Part shown: positions 45,684 through 54,754 of the stretch, piece after piece
How the letters are laid out: each line of letters opens with the position of its first letter
Position numbering within the stretch: position 1 is the first letter of the stretch
NCBI GenBank assembly: GCA_022701365.1
Contig: JAKUHH010000164.1
Span: 1 to 64,000 of the forward strand
DNA from: Mycocentrospora acerina
Taxonomy: Eukaryota; Ascomycota; Dothideomycetes; Pleosporales
Length of the DNA stretch: 64,000 nt
Direction of reading: 5' to 3'
The notes under the pieces: generated by a model
Told to the model about the DNA's origin: nothing
Databases searched by the model: none
The model's input: the letters and a program-made list of their open reading frames with translations, nothing else
Translations under genes and position numbers: made by a program

Positions 45684-46328
45684 ATGAAGTCCAATCGAAA
45701 TCCCATAGTCGATTCTTCAACGTTTGAGAATATAGGATCTTGTCACGATCGCTTTAAGATAGCCAAATTGAGGCTGTCAGTAATAGAGCAGGATACGGAA
45801 GCCGAGAGGTCAGAAGAAATTCTCACAGCACAACACAGACTGTTCATGAAATGGCATAGAGATGTTAGAATTCTTGTTGACTATTGGGTACGAAATCCAG
45901 AAACGTGCAAAATTTTTAACAGTAACTTGCAACTATTGGTCGACAAATTGCAGCTAGTGATCAAAATTGCTGAAAGAAGGAGAAGAATTACTCATGAATA
46001 CTTACCGGATTCAGGTTTGTATTTGGGTTCAGGTCCAGGTTTAGATTCAATTTCGGATCCAGATTCGGATTCAGGTTCGGATCCAGATTCGGATTCGGAT
46101 TCAGGTTCAGGTCCAGGTTTAGATTCAGGTTCAGGTCCAGGTTTAGATTCAGGTTCGGATCCAGATTCGGATTCAGGTTCAGATTCAGGTTCAGGTTCGG
46201 ATTATCTAGGACTGGAGCAAATGGTGACCCATATAACTGGAATAGTGACTATGCTTGATCGTTTATATATCTCAGTGCGTCCGCTGACAGTGTCCTGGAT
46301 GTATTTAACGCGCCCCGAAGAGGCTTGA
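45684..46328 (+). CDS. Hypothetical protein with Ser/Asp/Gly-Pro repeat tract
   Basis: Single exon, 214 residues. The N-terminal 100 residues are helical (RLFMKWHRDVRILVDYWVRN, LQLLVDKLQLVIKIAERR) and resemble the small helical domains found at the start of many fungal STAND/HET-type proteins, though I cannot name the family. Residues about 108-172 are a low-complexity tract of DSGSDPDSDS and GSGPGLDS units, encoded by a hexanucleotide array (GGTTCA/GATTCG/GGTCCA variants). A helix LEQMVTHITGIVTMLDRLY follows. The last residues and the TGA stop differ from the paralogue because the LTR-like repeat starts exactly at that TGA, so the original C-terminus may have been lost. Repeat number may vary among strains. 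Confidence 0.62.
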   Translation: MKSNRNPIVDSSTFENIGSCHDRFKIAKLRLSVIEQDTEAERSEEILTAQHRLFMKWHRDVRILVDYWVRNPETCKIFNSNLQLLVDKLQLVIKIAERRRRITHEYLPDSGLYLGSGPGLDSISDPDSDSGSDPDSDSDSGSGPGLDSGSGPGLDSGSDPDSDSGSDSGSGSDYLGLEQMVTHITGIVTMLDRLYISVRPLTVSWMYLTRPEEA

Positions 46329-46563
46329 CGGAGGTTACTTCTGAGCACCGAGTACCACCGCAGGCTGTACCCGATCACTATAGAAACTTTATATCCCTCT
46401 TTTTGTGTCCGCTAAGATCCGAATTACTAAGGAGCTATAAAATAGACTAATGAAGAAGCGACAATGAGGAGGTAGTGATTCGTCTATTAAATACTATTGC
46501 TATGCATGTTCACATAACAGGGACCCTACTTGCTCAGCGACGTGAAGTTAGAAGGCTACTAAT
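46326..46563 (+). mobile_element. Solo-LTR-like repeat, copy 2
   Basis: Starts TGACGGAGGTTACTTCTGAG and ends near CTACTAATA; homologous along its length to 22246-22483. It sits inside unit B of the duplication and is absent from unit A, so it inserted after the duplication. Its first three bases form the stop codon of the preceding gene. Confidence 0.62.
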
Positions 46564-48682
46564 ACTGGATGCGGTGTGAGTTTTCATTTGTCTAAATAAA
46601 TAAGGTTATTTCTGCAGTATCAGTTTGATACAGAATATTGCATTTTTTTAACCACAAACATAGTTTTACCTTAGTTGCCAGAAACATCTTTTACCTCTCT
46701 ACGCATTAATACTGTTGGAAACCCTCATTCGAGGCGTTCAGGGGGGCAATTTCATCGAGATGTGTTGTCAGCCTTATACTGGTACACTATCATGGGTGTG
46801 AGCGAGAGAGTACTCATTCAGTATTTACAAATTCTATTGGTTGCACGAACACTTACAAGCAATGAAAAAGTTTCTCTCTAACCTTTTCTCCACTAATTCC
46901 TCAGAAATGTATCAAACGAGGAACAGGGTTACATTATTTGATTTATGCTAAGTACATTCAACGTTCTCTTTAATTTGTCTATTTCTTCTTCATTGTCTAG
47001 ACGAAGGGTTGCCAATTTACTTACTCGTCGCAAAATTTGTTACTAAAGATTTAGATTTTTTCAGTTACTCACGACGTAGTTGTAAAGACGCATGTGTAAG
47101 CAGAGAGTGATCCAAATTGGGTCCGGTGTCCACCACAAGGCATATGGGATTTCTGAGACTGGATTTTATACCAGGGACACTATTCTCTACACTTATAGGT
47201 CATGCACGAAAGAATGCAGAACTACTTTACAATACTACACAGTCCGAATCCTTATGCACCCCCTCCTAAGGCATCGCTATCTGGGGTGGGTGCATATTGG
47301 ATGGCTTTCGGGTTAGTGTCGGTTGATTCATAGGTAAACCAGGACTTGACGTTGCGAATGTTACAATAGTCAACTAAGAAAGATAATTATTTTTCAAAAA
47401 TTTCCGCGCTTCACAAACGCGTAAGAGTAGCACAAATTACGTTTTAGACTACTAAGTCTAACCTCAGGAACCTTCTCTTATATTCGTGCCATTTTACAAC
47501 TGTTTACCATCTCATATCTATGTAGTTCTCTGACACATGATGAAACGATGTTTTTGCAGCATTTGTCTAGCGCTAGACGACTTGTCTGCTTCAGAATTGG
47601 GCACGTTCTGAGTTCTTTCGTGAACTTATCGTTCTTGGTCCCCGGAATGTAGTGCTGGTGGAATTCCTCTCATACGTCTGTTTGTTTGAGTTGGCTTCCT
47701 CTGTGTTTGGAGCATGCCTTAGCACATCATACACCCTCCGGTATTTATTATGACTCGCAATGACCATGAAGACCTACCTGAAGAGTTACAGAGATAAAGC
47801 AACGGAACGTTGCGTACTTTTTGTTCTCTTTGAAACCGTGGAATATAGGCACTGAAAGAATTAGTGTCTTCACCAGCTTCAAGCTCTCTCTTCGCGGTTC
47901 TGACAGAACGTAAGAGTCCGACACCTCCCATTAGCTGACAAATAAATTGTCAGCTAGTAACATAGTTACACTCTAGCTAGAGTGCAGCACGAGTTTCGGT
48001 CCTTTTGTCACTAACGCAAGATAGTATTCAAATATACTTGTTGCTAATTCTCCTATCAACTCTGTACTGGATATACCGAGGATGTGCCCTTGTCAGAAAG
48101 ATCTAAAGAGTGTTCGTTGAGTTAAACCTCACGAATAGAAAATCTGAGTCAAGATTCCGGTGCTACTGCTCGTTGAAATCCTTGACTAAATTTATTGAAC
48201 ATACGACGTTGTGAAACATAAGTATAACTAGTGAACCGAATGTGCCAGAAGATCCAGAACTAAACATGCTTTCGCCAAAACGCGCAGTCGGTATTGTAGG
48301 GAAAGCTTTGGAATCCTTCGAAGTTATGGTGGCGCAAATGCGTAAAAAGAGGAAAGTGGGGAGAATAATTTGGATAGTGAAGCTCAAGGTAGCTTATACA
48401 CGAAGGAATTCGGATTGCTGGTAACCCGCGCTCAACGAATTCATTGCCTTTCAGTATCAAAGTCTTCTACATTGATGTCATGGCATAAAACATCACTATC
48501 TGTGTTTTTCACAAATTCTCGTGGTGAACGCTAGCCTGGCCCAGTTACACGTCCATACAAGTAGCGCACTCACTCACTGCGCTCTACTCACTCGTCACTC
48601 ACTCGCCTTGAAAAAGACAGAGCACAACGCACGTAAAGCCCCAATGATATCCTAACCTCACAGCCACCGCTCGCTTCACAAG
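46564..48682. other. AT-rich region, no gene seen
   Basis: Includes the end of duplicated unit B (to about 46805). Short frames at 46675, 47092, 47719 (minus) and 48163-48460 show no domain, signal peptide or family resemblance. From about 48590 the base composition rises in GC toward the next gene. Confidence 0.45.
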
Positions 48683-50050
48683 TTGACCACAATGAGCAAC
48701 GCCGAGCATGCTGACGAACGTAAATGGCTGAACAAGACGATGCTCAATCCGGCCAACGCGGTAGCCAAGCTTTTGGAGCGAAGCGATGAACTAAAGGAGA
48801 GTATTGTCAATCTCTTAATCACAGGGTTTGAAAAGGCACGAATCTTTGCTCCAGGCAAGGGAGCTGTTGCGTGCCGCGCAACAGTCGACTTCCACAAGTA
48901 TAACCAACTCGGCTTTACTGCCGTGGAGTTTGGTCGACTGTTGAACACTATCGTTTCTGGCCCCGAGGGATTCGGAGTGCTGCCCGTGGCCTCGCCGGTA
49001 GACAACAGTGGCAGAGTCTGCGACAAGACAACTAGCTGCCAGGACATGAACGCCCAGAGCGAGCTTACTACGACGCATGTCAGACATCTTCAGAAACGTT
49101 TTGACGAAGACACGAAAGAATTGCGTATGACCATGGTCAAGGCCAGCACGCTAGACATTCGCATGCTGCACAACTCTATGCAGCAATACCTGCCCACTGA
49201 AATCCGGGATATGGTGTATGATGCGTACCTCGCAATTCCCGAGTGTATACGCACAAGAGGTTGTCAGGAAGAGACTGACTCCGATTTCCTGCGCGCGCTC
49301 GTACCCGTGACACCACGCCCACCTGTCTTGAAGGTTGGTGTATTTTCGGTTGTGATATCGGGCTCACTACAATGGGGAAGCATTCGCGGCAGGGATTTGA
49401 TGGGTATAGCATACATCGAGAGGGTCAACCACCTCTATCGGAAAGGCATCTTCCAGACAAATGGAGCGGAGCTGCCGAAACTGGTGATTGACGTCGGGCA
49501 CGCGGCATCGAGCACCCAAACGAGACACGACAAGTTCCGAGCAGAGATTGAACACACTGTCAATTTTCAGGTCGAGCTGGGGCTTACGCGACTTCATGCC
49601 ATCCACTCTCCCAGCGAACAGATGATAAGCCATGCCACTACGCAAGCGGCACAGCTCGCCACGCTTCGTCATGCGAAAAGTCGCTGTGTTCGAGTCTTCG
49701 TCCTCTTTAGAACACCTAACCCTCCGAGATCCGTCGGCCCAACGTCCGCGGAGATGCAAGTGACCAGCCGAATTATGACAAAGTTTATACGGCGATTGCA
49801 AGCAGCCTGGTGGGGCAGCTCGACTGCGGTCTGTGTTCAAATGTACATTCGTCGCAGGGCCTGGTACCCGAATCACGGCCGCTTCGCAGGGCAGACAGCG
49901 ACCGCAGCATCACTGACAGAGCCGTTAAATGTATGGTTTGCAGCGACGAACCCTCATCGTGGCATCGAGATTCGGCGTTCTGGGGATAGCACGCGGGGGG
50001 CTGGTGGGCGGCACCAGTGCGGAGGCATGGTTGGGCGTATCGCGCTATAG
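48683..50050 (+). CDS. Hypothetical protein, 455 aa, probably C-terminally truncated
   Basis: Starts at ATG 48683 (a second ATG lies at 48692). GC-rich codon use contrasts with the flanks and supports a real gene. The segment SMQQYLPTEIRDMVYDAYL (about 166-184) resembles the short F-box-like LPxEIRxxVY motif that opens many fungal hypothetical proteins. The middle and C-terminus are basic and unrecognised. An intron between about 49333 (gttggt) and 49395 (gcag) is possible but not needed. The frame ends in TAG at 50048-50050, yet the same frame stays open beyond it for about 48 codons with a low-complexity GDGDSDSDGSG tract right up to the transposon at 50196. The gene is therefore probably a broken longer one. 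No function can be given. Confidence 0.6.
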   Translation: MTTMSNAEHADERKWLNKTMLNPANAVAKLLERSDELKESIVNLLITGFEKARIFAPGKGAVACRATVDFHKYNQLGFTAVEFGRLLNTIVSGPEGFGVLPVASPVDNSGRVCDKTTSCQDMNAQSELTTTHVRHLQKRFDEDTKELRMTMVKASTLDIRMLHNSMQQYLPTEIRDMVYDAYLAIPECIRTRGCQEETDSDFLRALVPVTPRPPVLKVGVFSVVISGSLQWGSIRGRDLMGIAYIERVNHLYRKGIFQTNGAELPKLVIDVGHAASSTQTRHDKFRAEIEHTVNFQVELGLTRLHAIHSPSEQMISHATTQAAQLATLRHAKSRCVRVFVLFRTPNPPRSVGPTSAEMQVTSRIMTKFIRRLQAAWWGSSTAVCVQMYIRRRAWYPNHGRFAGQTATAASLTEPLNVWFAATNPHRGIEIRRSGDSTRGAGGRHQCGGMVGRIAL

Positions 50051-50195
50051 GTGGGGACGCAGCTCAAGTCATTACGGTCGTTTGGCCGGCACTGGAAAGG
50101 GGGGGGGGGCAAGGGCGATGGCGATAGCGATAGCGATGGCAGTGGACAGCCTAGTGGCGGATCGTTGCTGTCAAAGCCGTTGCATGCCCGGAGTA

Positions 50196-52971
50196 CCGTA
50201 AAAGCTGAGTTGTTTCGGTTTTTGCTAGTAGGGGTGTGCGGCAGCTAAAGCTTAGTGCGAAAAGGTAAATGCCGCGTTTGGCGGGCTCGCCACACAAAAT
50301 TACATAGCTGCGTTTGTTACAATACCTAACTCTATCACTTTTACGCCTCTAAGCGATAAAAACAACGTGCACTGCTTAACCTTTGAGTTTAATAGTTATG
50401 ACGTAATGTACTCTTACGTGACGTAACACGTGCTTATTGTTGCAAGTTATTGCGCAGTGAAAAAGAGTCTATAGAACAGTAAAGAAGCTCTCTGCTACTT
50501 GAGTAATGACGTGTCAGTCTCTGATTACAGTGTACACGCTATATAATTGTTGACTAGATTGCTACCTAATTACACAGTGGGGTAGAGCGTTATATTTGTC
50601 CTAAATCTTCACCTGTGACTGAGAACAGCACTAAAAAGTGAGCAAATGTGATGAGGTTAAGCCTAATTAGGACGCGCTAGTGTCTTAGCGTGTGAGAAGA
50701 TTGTGAATCTTTTTGAGTCTATCTAACTAACTACAACACTATACTACTACACTACTTTAATCTTGTTATCTACTCTATCTCAAACTTGTAACGTTTTGCT
50801 TGTTAGTACGGTGTAACTGCAGCCCTATCTTGTTTTCTCTGTTGAATTCTACATCTTCTCTTATTTCTGGTGGACTAAGAGAATTGCTAGCGCTATTAAT
50901 GATGATAGGATTAGTTGAAGTCTATCCTTTGGCGTCCTCAGTAAGTAATTGATTAATAAGCTGAGGTTTGTTTAATTGACTGCAACTGTGTATACCTCTT
51001 TCTCTTAACATCTTTTTTAAGTTAGTGACTAACATTGCCTTATATATCTTTTGCTGCTGGGCAAATGTCTCTCCCTTGTTATCTGGGAGTGCGTAGGCAA
51101 ACACGTTAAGCTTGTCCTCCTTAATCTTGACTCCTGCAAAGTCATTGACTGTGTCCTCTGACGTCTCCTACCTAGTTAAGTCTACCTTGTTAAGAAAGTC
51201 CTTAATCTGGATAAGATGATCTTTAGAGCTGCAAGGGTTAACTGTAATGCTAGTGTGGACAAATGAGTCCTGAATAAGCTGGTATTTCTGCTTATTGAGT
51301 TTATCCTAGGCATCTGCAACAGCTTTGGTAACTGCTATCTGCCTTGCAGAAATAGCTGTTAGTGCTGTCGGGTTTGCCTCCAATGTCTTGATATCTAGCA
51401 ACATCTCAAGCCTTTCCCTTAACGATGCTTTGAATGGTTTGTTGATAGCAACGTCTAGTGGTTGGAGCAATCCAGTACATCCTCTAGGGATTATAGCAAG
51501 AGACACCTTGTTAGCCTGGAGTTTTGCCTTTACTAGTTTAGTCTTATGAAAGGAGGCGCAGTCTATTATAAGTAAGGTCTCTCTCTCCTCTAATACCTGA
51601 AACAGTTTATTATCTAACTACTTAAGTACTAGTGCCTTGTTGTTGTATGCACTTGGGTTAACTTCTACTGTTACTTGTTTGTCCTATTTCTCACGCTCCT
51701 TTTTGTCTAATTGACTACTAGCAACGCTATGAAAAATCAGCTTTGGTTTTAGATGCGGTACGCTGTCAGCAAACACGTATAGTACTAAGGTGGCTTGACG
51801 CTTTGACCAGCTAGAGTTGGTAACACTTCTAGTGACTGTGTGTTCTCCTTTTAGATGGTATGTACACCTATTAAAGAACTTAAATGGAATTGGGACTTTG
51901 TCTATGTTCAGTATATTTGACAACTGGAAGCGCTAATAGCACATATTTGGTGTCCGGACAATTGAATTCTGATGAATAAACTGGAGGAAACGATTTACAA
52001 GCTTAAGGTAGTGTGGTGGCAGGTGCTGACTTGCGTGAGTAAGGCGTTGCCACGAGATGTCCTATTGTTGAAGGAAGCCTTTGAACTAGCCGTCTGAAAA
52101 CTTGAATTGTTGCACCTAATAAAGGTAAGTCTACCCTTGTTTCCTTACGTAATAATCGCAATTACTGACCTTACTACTGTCCTCTAGTTCCTTACTATAG
52201 AGTGTGTGCCATATAATCTTCCCTCTCTGATGAAACTAGTACTGTGAAACCTTACGCCCTAATTGCCTCTAAGCAACAAACTGCTGAAACAATTTAAGTT
52301 TGAAGTCAGGCTACCTCTTACGGCTATTAAGCGATGCAGCAACACGACGCTTTTGGCTGCTTGCTACTATTGCAACTTGATTGTACTATATATCTCCTGC
52401 AGTTGACTGCGGGATTAAGAAGTACTGAGCAGCGTTTTTGAGCGTTGGAGGTCTATACCAGCTATCGTACTTAAGCCCCTTTAGGCAAGGCCTTTTCTGA
52501 GCACTAGCGTGATACTCAGCATCTTCTATTTGATGGTGCATGAAGTATAGTATAACCTGGATCTTCTTTGCTTTTGATAAAACAACATGAGTCTTTGACA
52601 ACGCTGCAGGTGCTTTGTATGTAGACTTCTTATTAGCAAGTGATTGGAGCGTCCTCTGGCTATGACCCTGGAGTAGTTTATTAGAACGGCTAGCAGTAAG
52701 GTTACTAGCAGTAATATTGCTAAGAGGCACTTGCTTATGTTTCGCTTTAGGTGAGAGTCTTATTTTATGCAGTTGCTTAGTTAAATAGATTGTTACGAGT
52801 TTACAGTCTTTAAACGTATGAGCTGGGGAAGATTTTGGGGGGCTGTGCTAACAAAATTTTCAGTGGATCTTGATGTTGGCCTAAGTGCAACTCAGGGGTA
52901 TTTATTGGAGCGTCTACTTAGCACTCCCGCCACCCCTACTAGCAAAAACCGAAACAACTCAGCTTTTACGG
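50196..52971 (-). mobile_element. CENP-B/pogo-type DNA transposon, 2776 bp
   Basis: Bounded by near-perfect inverted repeats of about 45 bp: CCGTAAAAGCTGAGTTGTTT with CGGTTTTTGCTAGTAGGGGT at 50196-50240 and its inverse at 52927-52971, with TA on both sides (50194-50195 and 52972-52973). One mismatch/indel near the inner end (GTGTGCGG versus GTGGCGG). A decayed transposase lies inside on the minus strand. The well-preserved ends with a decayed gene suggest the copy was moved in trans or that the gene has decayed since. Confidence 0.9.
50922..52730 (-). pseudogene. CENP-B/pogo-type transposase, multiple stops
   Basis: Four separate frames restore one transposase order. 52730-52386: N-terminal part with KKIQVILYFMHHQI and a tryptophan-rich YDSWYRPPTLKNAAQYF. 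51923-51684: ILNIDKVPIPF (first catalytic Asp), then KRQATLVLYVFADSVPHLKP. 51575-51306: LLIIDCASFHKT (second Asp) and PRGCTGLLQPLDVAINKPF (third Asp). 51104-50922: a tail ending NLKKMLRERGIHSCSQLN, similar to a SAP DNA-binding helix pair. Many TAA/TAG codons separate them, so the gene is dead, though all three Asp are still encoded. Confidence 0.8.
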
Positions 52972-53056
52972 TATTGAGATGGTAGCTGGGAAAAATCAGG
53001 CACTATGCTTACGTAATAAACCAGGCAAAACTTGCCCTTCACGAACATCGGTTTAA

Positions 53057-53362
53057 ACAACGATCTTAGCTATCATTGAAATATTAACAACGTATCAGCA
53101 AACACATAAGTTAGATAGCCATTTAAGTCACGAGTACAAATTAGATTAGGGACCAATTTCATTTATTACTCGATGAGGGCCTACAATTGTTGTTATATCA
53201 ACCAACAAATTTTGCCCGCAAATCCAAACACAACAAATCTGTGTATTAGACTTTGGTTTGGCCTCAACAAGTTCTCCAATGTCAAAAACGTTTAGGTAAT
53301 GCGCTACTCTGTTGCCTTCGCTTTTACCAGTGGTGGGTTCGCTTCTAGACCAGTGCCCAATC
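53057..53362. other. Short intergenic region
   Basis: About 300 bp after the possible end of the disrupted gene and 3' of the F-box gene. A 90-residue minus-strand frame (53146-53418) overlaps the F-box gene end in another phase and is a shadow. Confidence 0.4.
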
Positions 53363-54754
53363 TTAGGCCCATTTCTCTTCAGCACCATTATCTCCGATTG
53401 GACGAGCCCAAATCTCAATCTCCTTGTTCTTTAAGCGGGCTTCATGTACCATCTCAACCCACTGCTCTCTGAACGTTCCAAGAGCCCTTCTAGCGTTGCC
53501 CTCATTGAGCGGTTCTATCTGCTCAAAATCGACGACAAGAACAATCTTCTGAAGGGATGCATGGGCATTCTCGAAGACGTCGATGTCGATGAAATTATCA
53601 ATATCGGCAGTACCCAGGCCGGCGATGGTGAGGGTGGTGAGATTCGTGGAAGGAATCTGGCTGTGGACAACAGGAAAAACGCCCCTCTGACGAGGGAAGA
53701 GGAGGTCACAATGGAACCGCAGCTCACGGAGTTCAGCAATGGCAGCGAGGCTTGCGTCTGGTAGAATTGGAAACGACACCTCCAACTCATCATCCAGACA
53801 AGTGTATCTGCAATCCCAGGTAAGTCGCTGCAGCTTGGGCAAAAACGAGGGCTCCAATCGCTCGGCGAATTTAGGAGAATGCAGTTGGCCAAACACGACA
53901 TCGTGGCTGTTATCGGTAACGTGAATTTCTGTGATATTGCGTAGCCAATCAGACTGCAGGGGTTGGAGCAAAAGAATTTTGCCGCTCATGGCGCGAGTGA
54001 GTGTGATCTTGCGAAGACAGGGTGCTATACCGTCAAGTCCGATGTCGTGGTCCTCGTTCGTCTCTTCAAGCTCAAGAGTCTCGAGCCTGGGAAGCGGGGG
54101 GATAGAGTCCTGGGGATTGAGCTCCGCTTTCAGGCTAGTCAGGTGCTCAAGAATGTTGCCGGCAGTGCCAGGAATCTGGGACACGAGTGATAAGAGTTCG
54201 AACACGGAGTAGCCAGACTTCGGCGAGGGACTAACGTGACAAACTAACTCTTCGAGGCAGGTGGACATGGCGATTATACAAGCAAAAATACCAACGTTGC
54301 TGTGAAGTTCTTCCAAGGCGTTGCTGATAGTGATGAATGTCGTCTCCGGGGTGTTAGGGCTCGATAAAAGTCTAGCGACAGCTTCTTTTGACATGGTATG
54401 ATATTTCCAAGGCACGCCTGCCGGCCTTCCGTTTGTTGTGATAGCTCTTGGTCCTTGGCAAATCCGTATGGTTTTAATCTGGCACATCTGGTCTTTGAAT
54501 GCGTTGATGGAGTCTTCACCAGACTGAGCTTTCTCCCAGTAGGCAGCTTGCCACAAGCTTCGAAGTAGCTTGAACGGCTGATCATCCTGCATATCGTCTA
54601 GATCGATATTCTTGTAAAGATGCCTCCGTACTTCAACAGCAAATACGCGGTGGGCATTCGCAAGCGAGGCGAGATCGCGGCGCGGAAGGTTGGCCATGAT
54701 ATTGGTGAGCAGCTCGGGGGGGATCGTATTGGGTTGGTGTGCTTCGTTTGCCAT
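53363..54754 (-). CDS. F-box protein
   Basis: Single exon, 463 residues, ATG at 54752-54754. The N-terminal IPPELLTNIMANLPRRDLAS (about 11-30) with LANAHRVFAVEVRRHLY is a clear F-box, which would dock on Skp1 in an SCF ubiquitin ligase. The rest has irregular leucine-rich stretches (PRLETLELEETNED, CLRKITLTRAM, LPKLQRLTWDCRY, LAAIAELRELRFHC, NLTTLTIAGLG) as in substrate-recognising LRR folds. C-terminus rich in Glu/Arg. No defect. The target is unknown; fungal genomes carry many such rapidly changing F-box genes. Confidence 0.83.
   Translation of the reverse strand: MANEAHQPNTIPPELLTNIMANLPRRDLASLANAHRVFAVEVRRHLYKNIDLDDMQDDQPFKLLRSLWQAAYWEKAQSGEDSINAFKDQMCQIKTIRICQGPRAITTNGRPAGVPWKYHTMSKEAVARLLSSPNTPETTFITISNALEELHSNVGIFACIIAMSTCLEELVCHVSPSPKSGYSVFELLSLVSQIPGTAGNILEHLTSLKAELNPQDSIPPLPRLETLELEETNEDHDIGLDGIAPCLRKITLTRAMSGKILLLQPLQSDWLRNITEIHVTDNSHDVVFGQLHSPKFAERLEPSFLPKLQRLTWDCRYTCLDDELEVSFPILPDASLAAIAELRELRFHCDLLFPRQRGVFPVVHSQIPSTNLTTLTIAGLGTADIDNFIDIDVFENAHASLQKIVLVVDFEQIEPLNEGNARRALGTFREQWVEMVHEARLKNKEIEIWARPIGDNGAEEKWA

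Larger units (their letters stand above)
44040..46805. repeat. Tandem segmental duplication (two units)
   Basis: Unit A (about 44040-45060) and unit B (about 45368-46805) align over leader, gene and downstream flank: ACAGGTAAGATG starts both, the genes are paralogous, and CACAGAGATGTGTTGCCAGCC (A) pairs with CATCGAGATGTGTTGTCAGCC (B). Unit B is longer because of the LTR-like repeat at 46326-46563. Divergence is considerable, so the duplication is old. Confidence 0.7.

Noticed and set aside
50098..50110. G-run as a programmed frameshift site
   Set aside because: It lies downstream of a stop in that frame and in low-complexity DNA; length may be a sequencing artefact.
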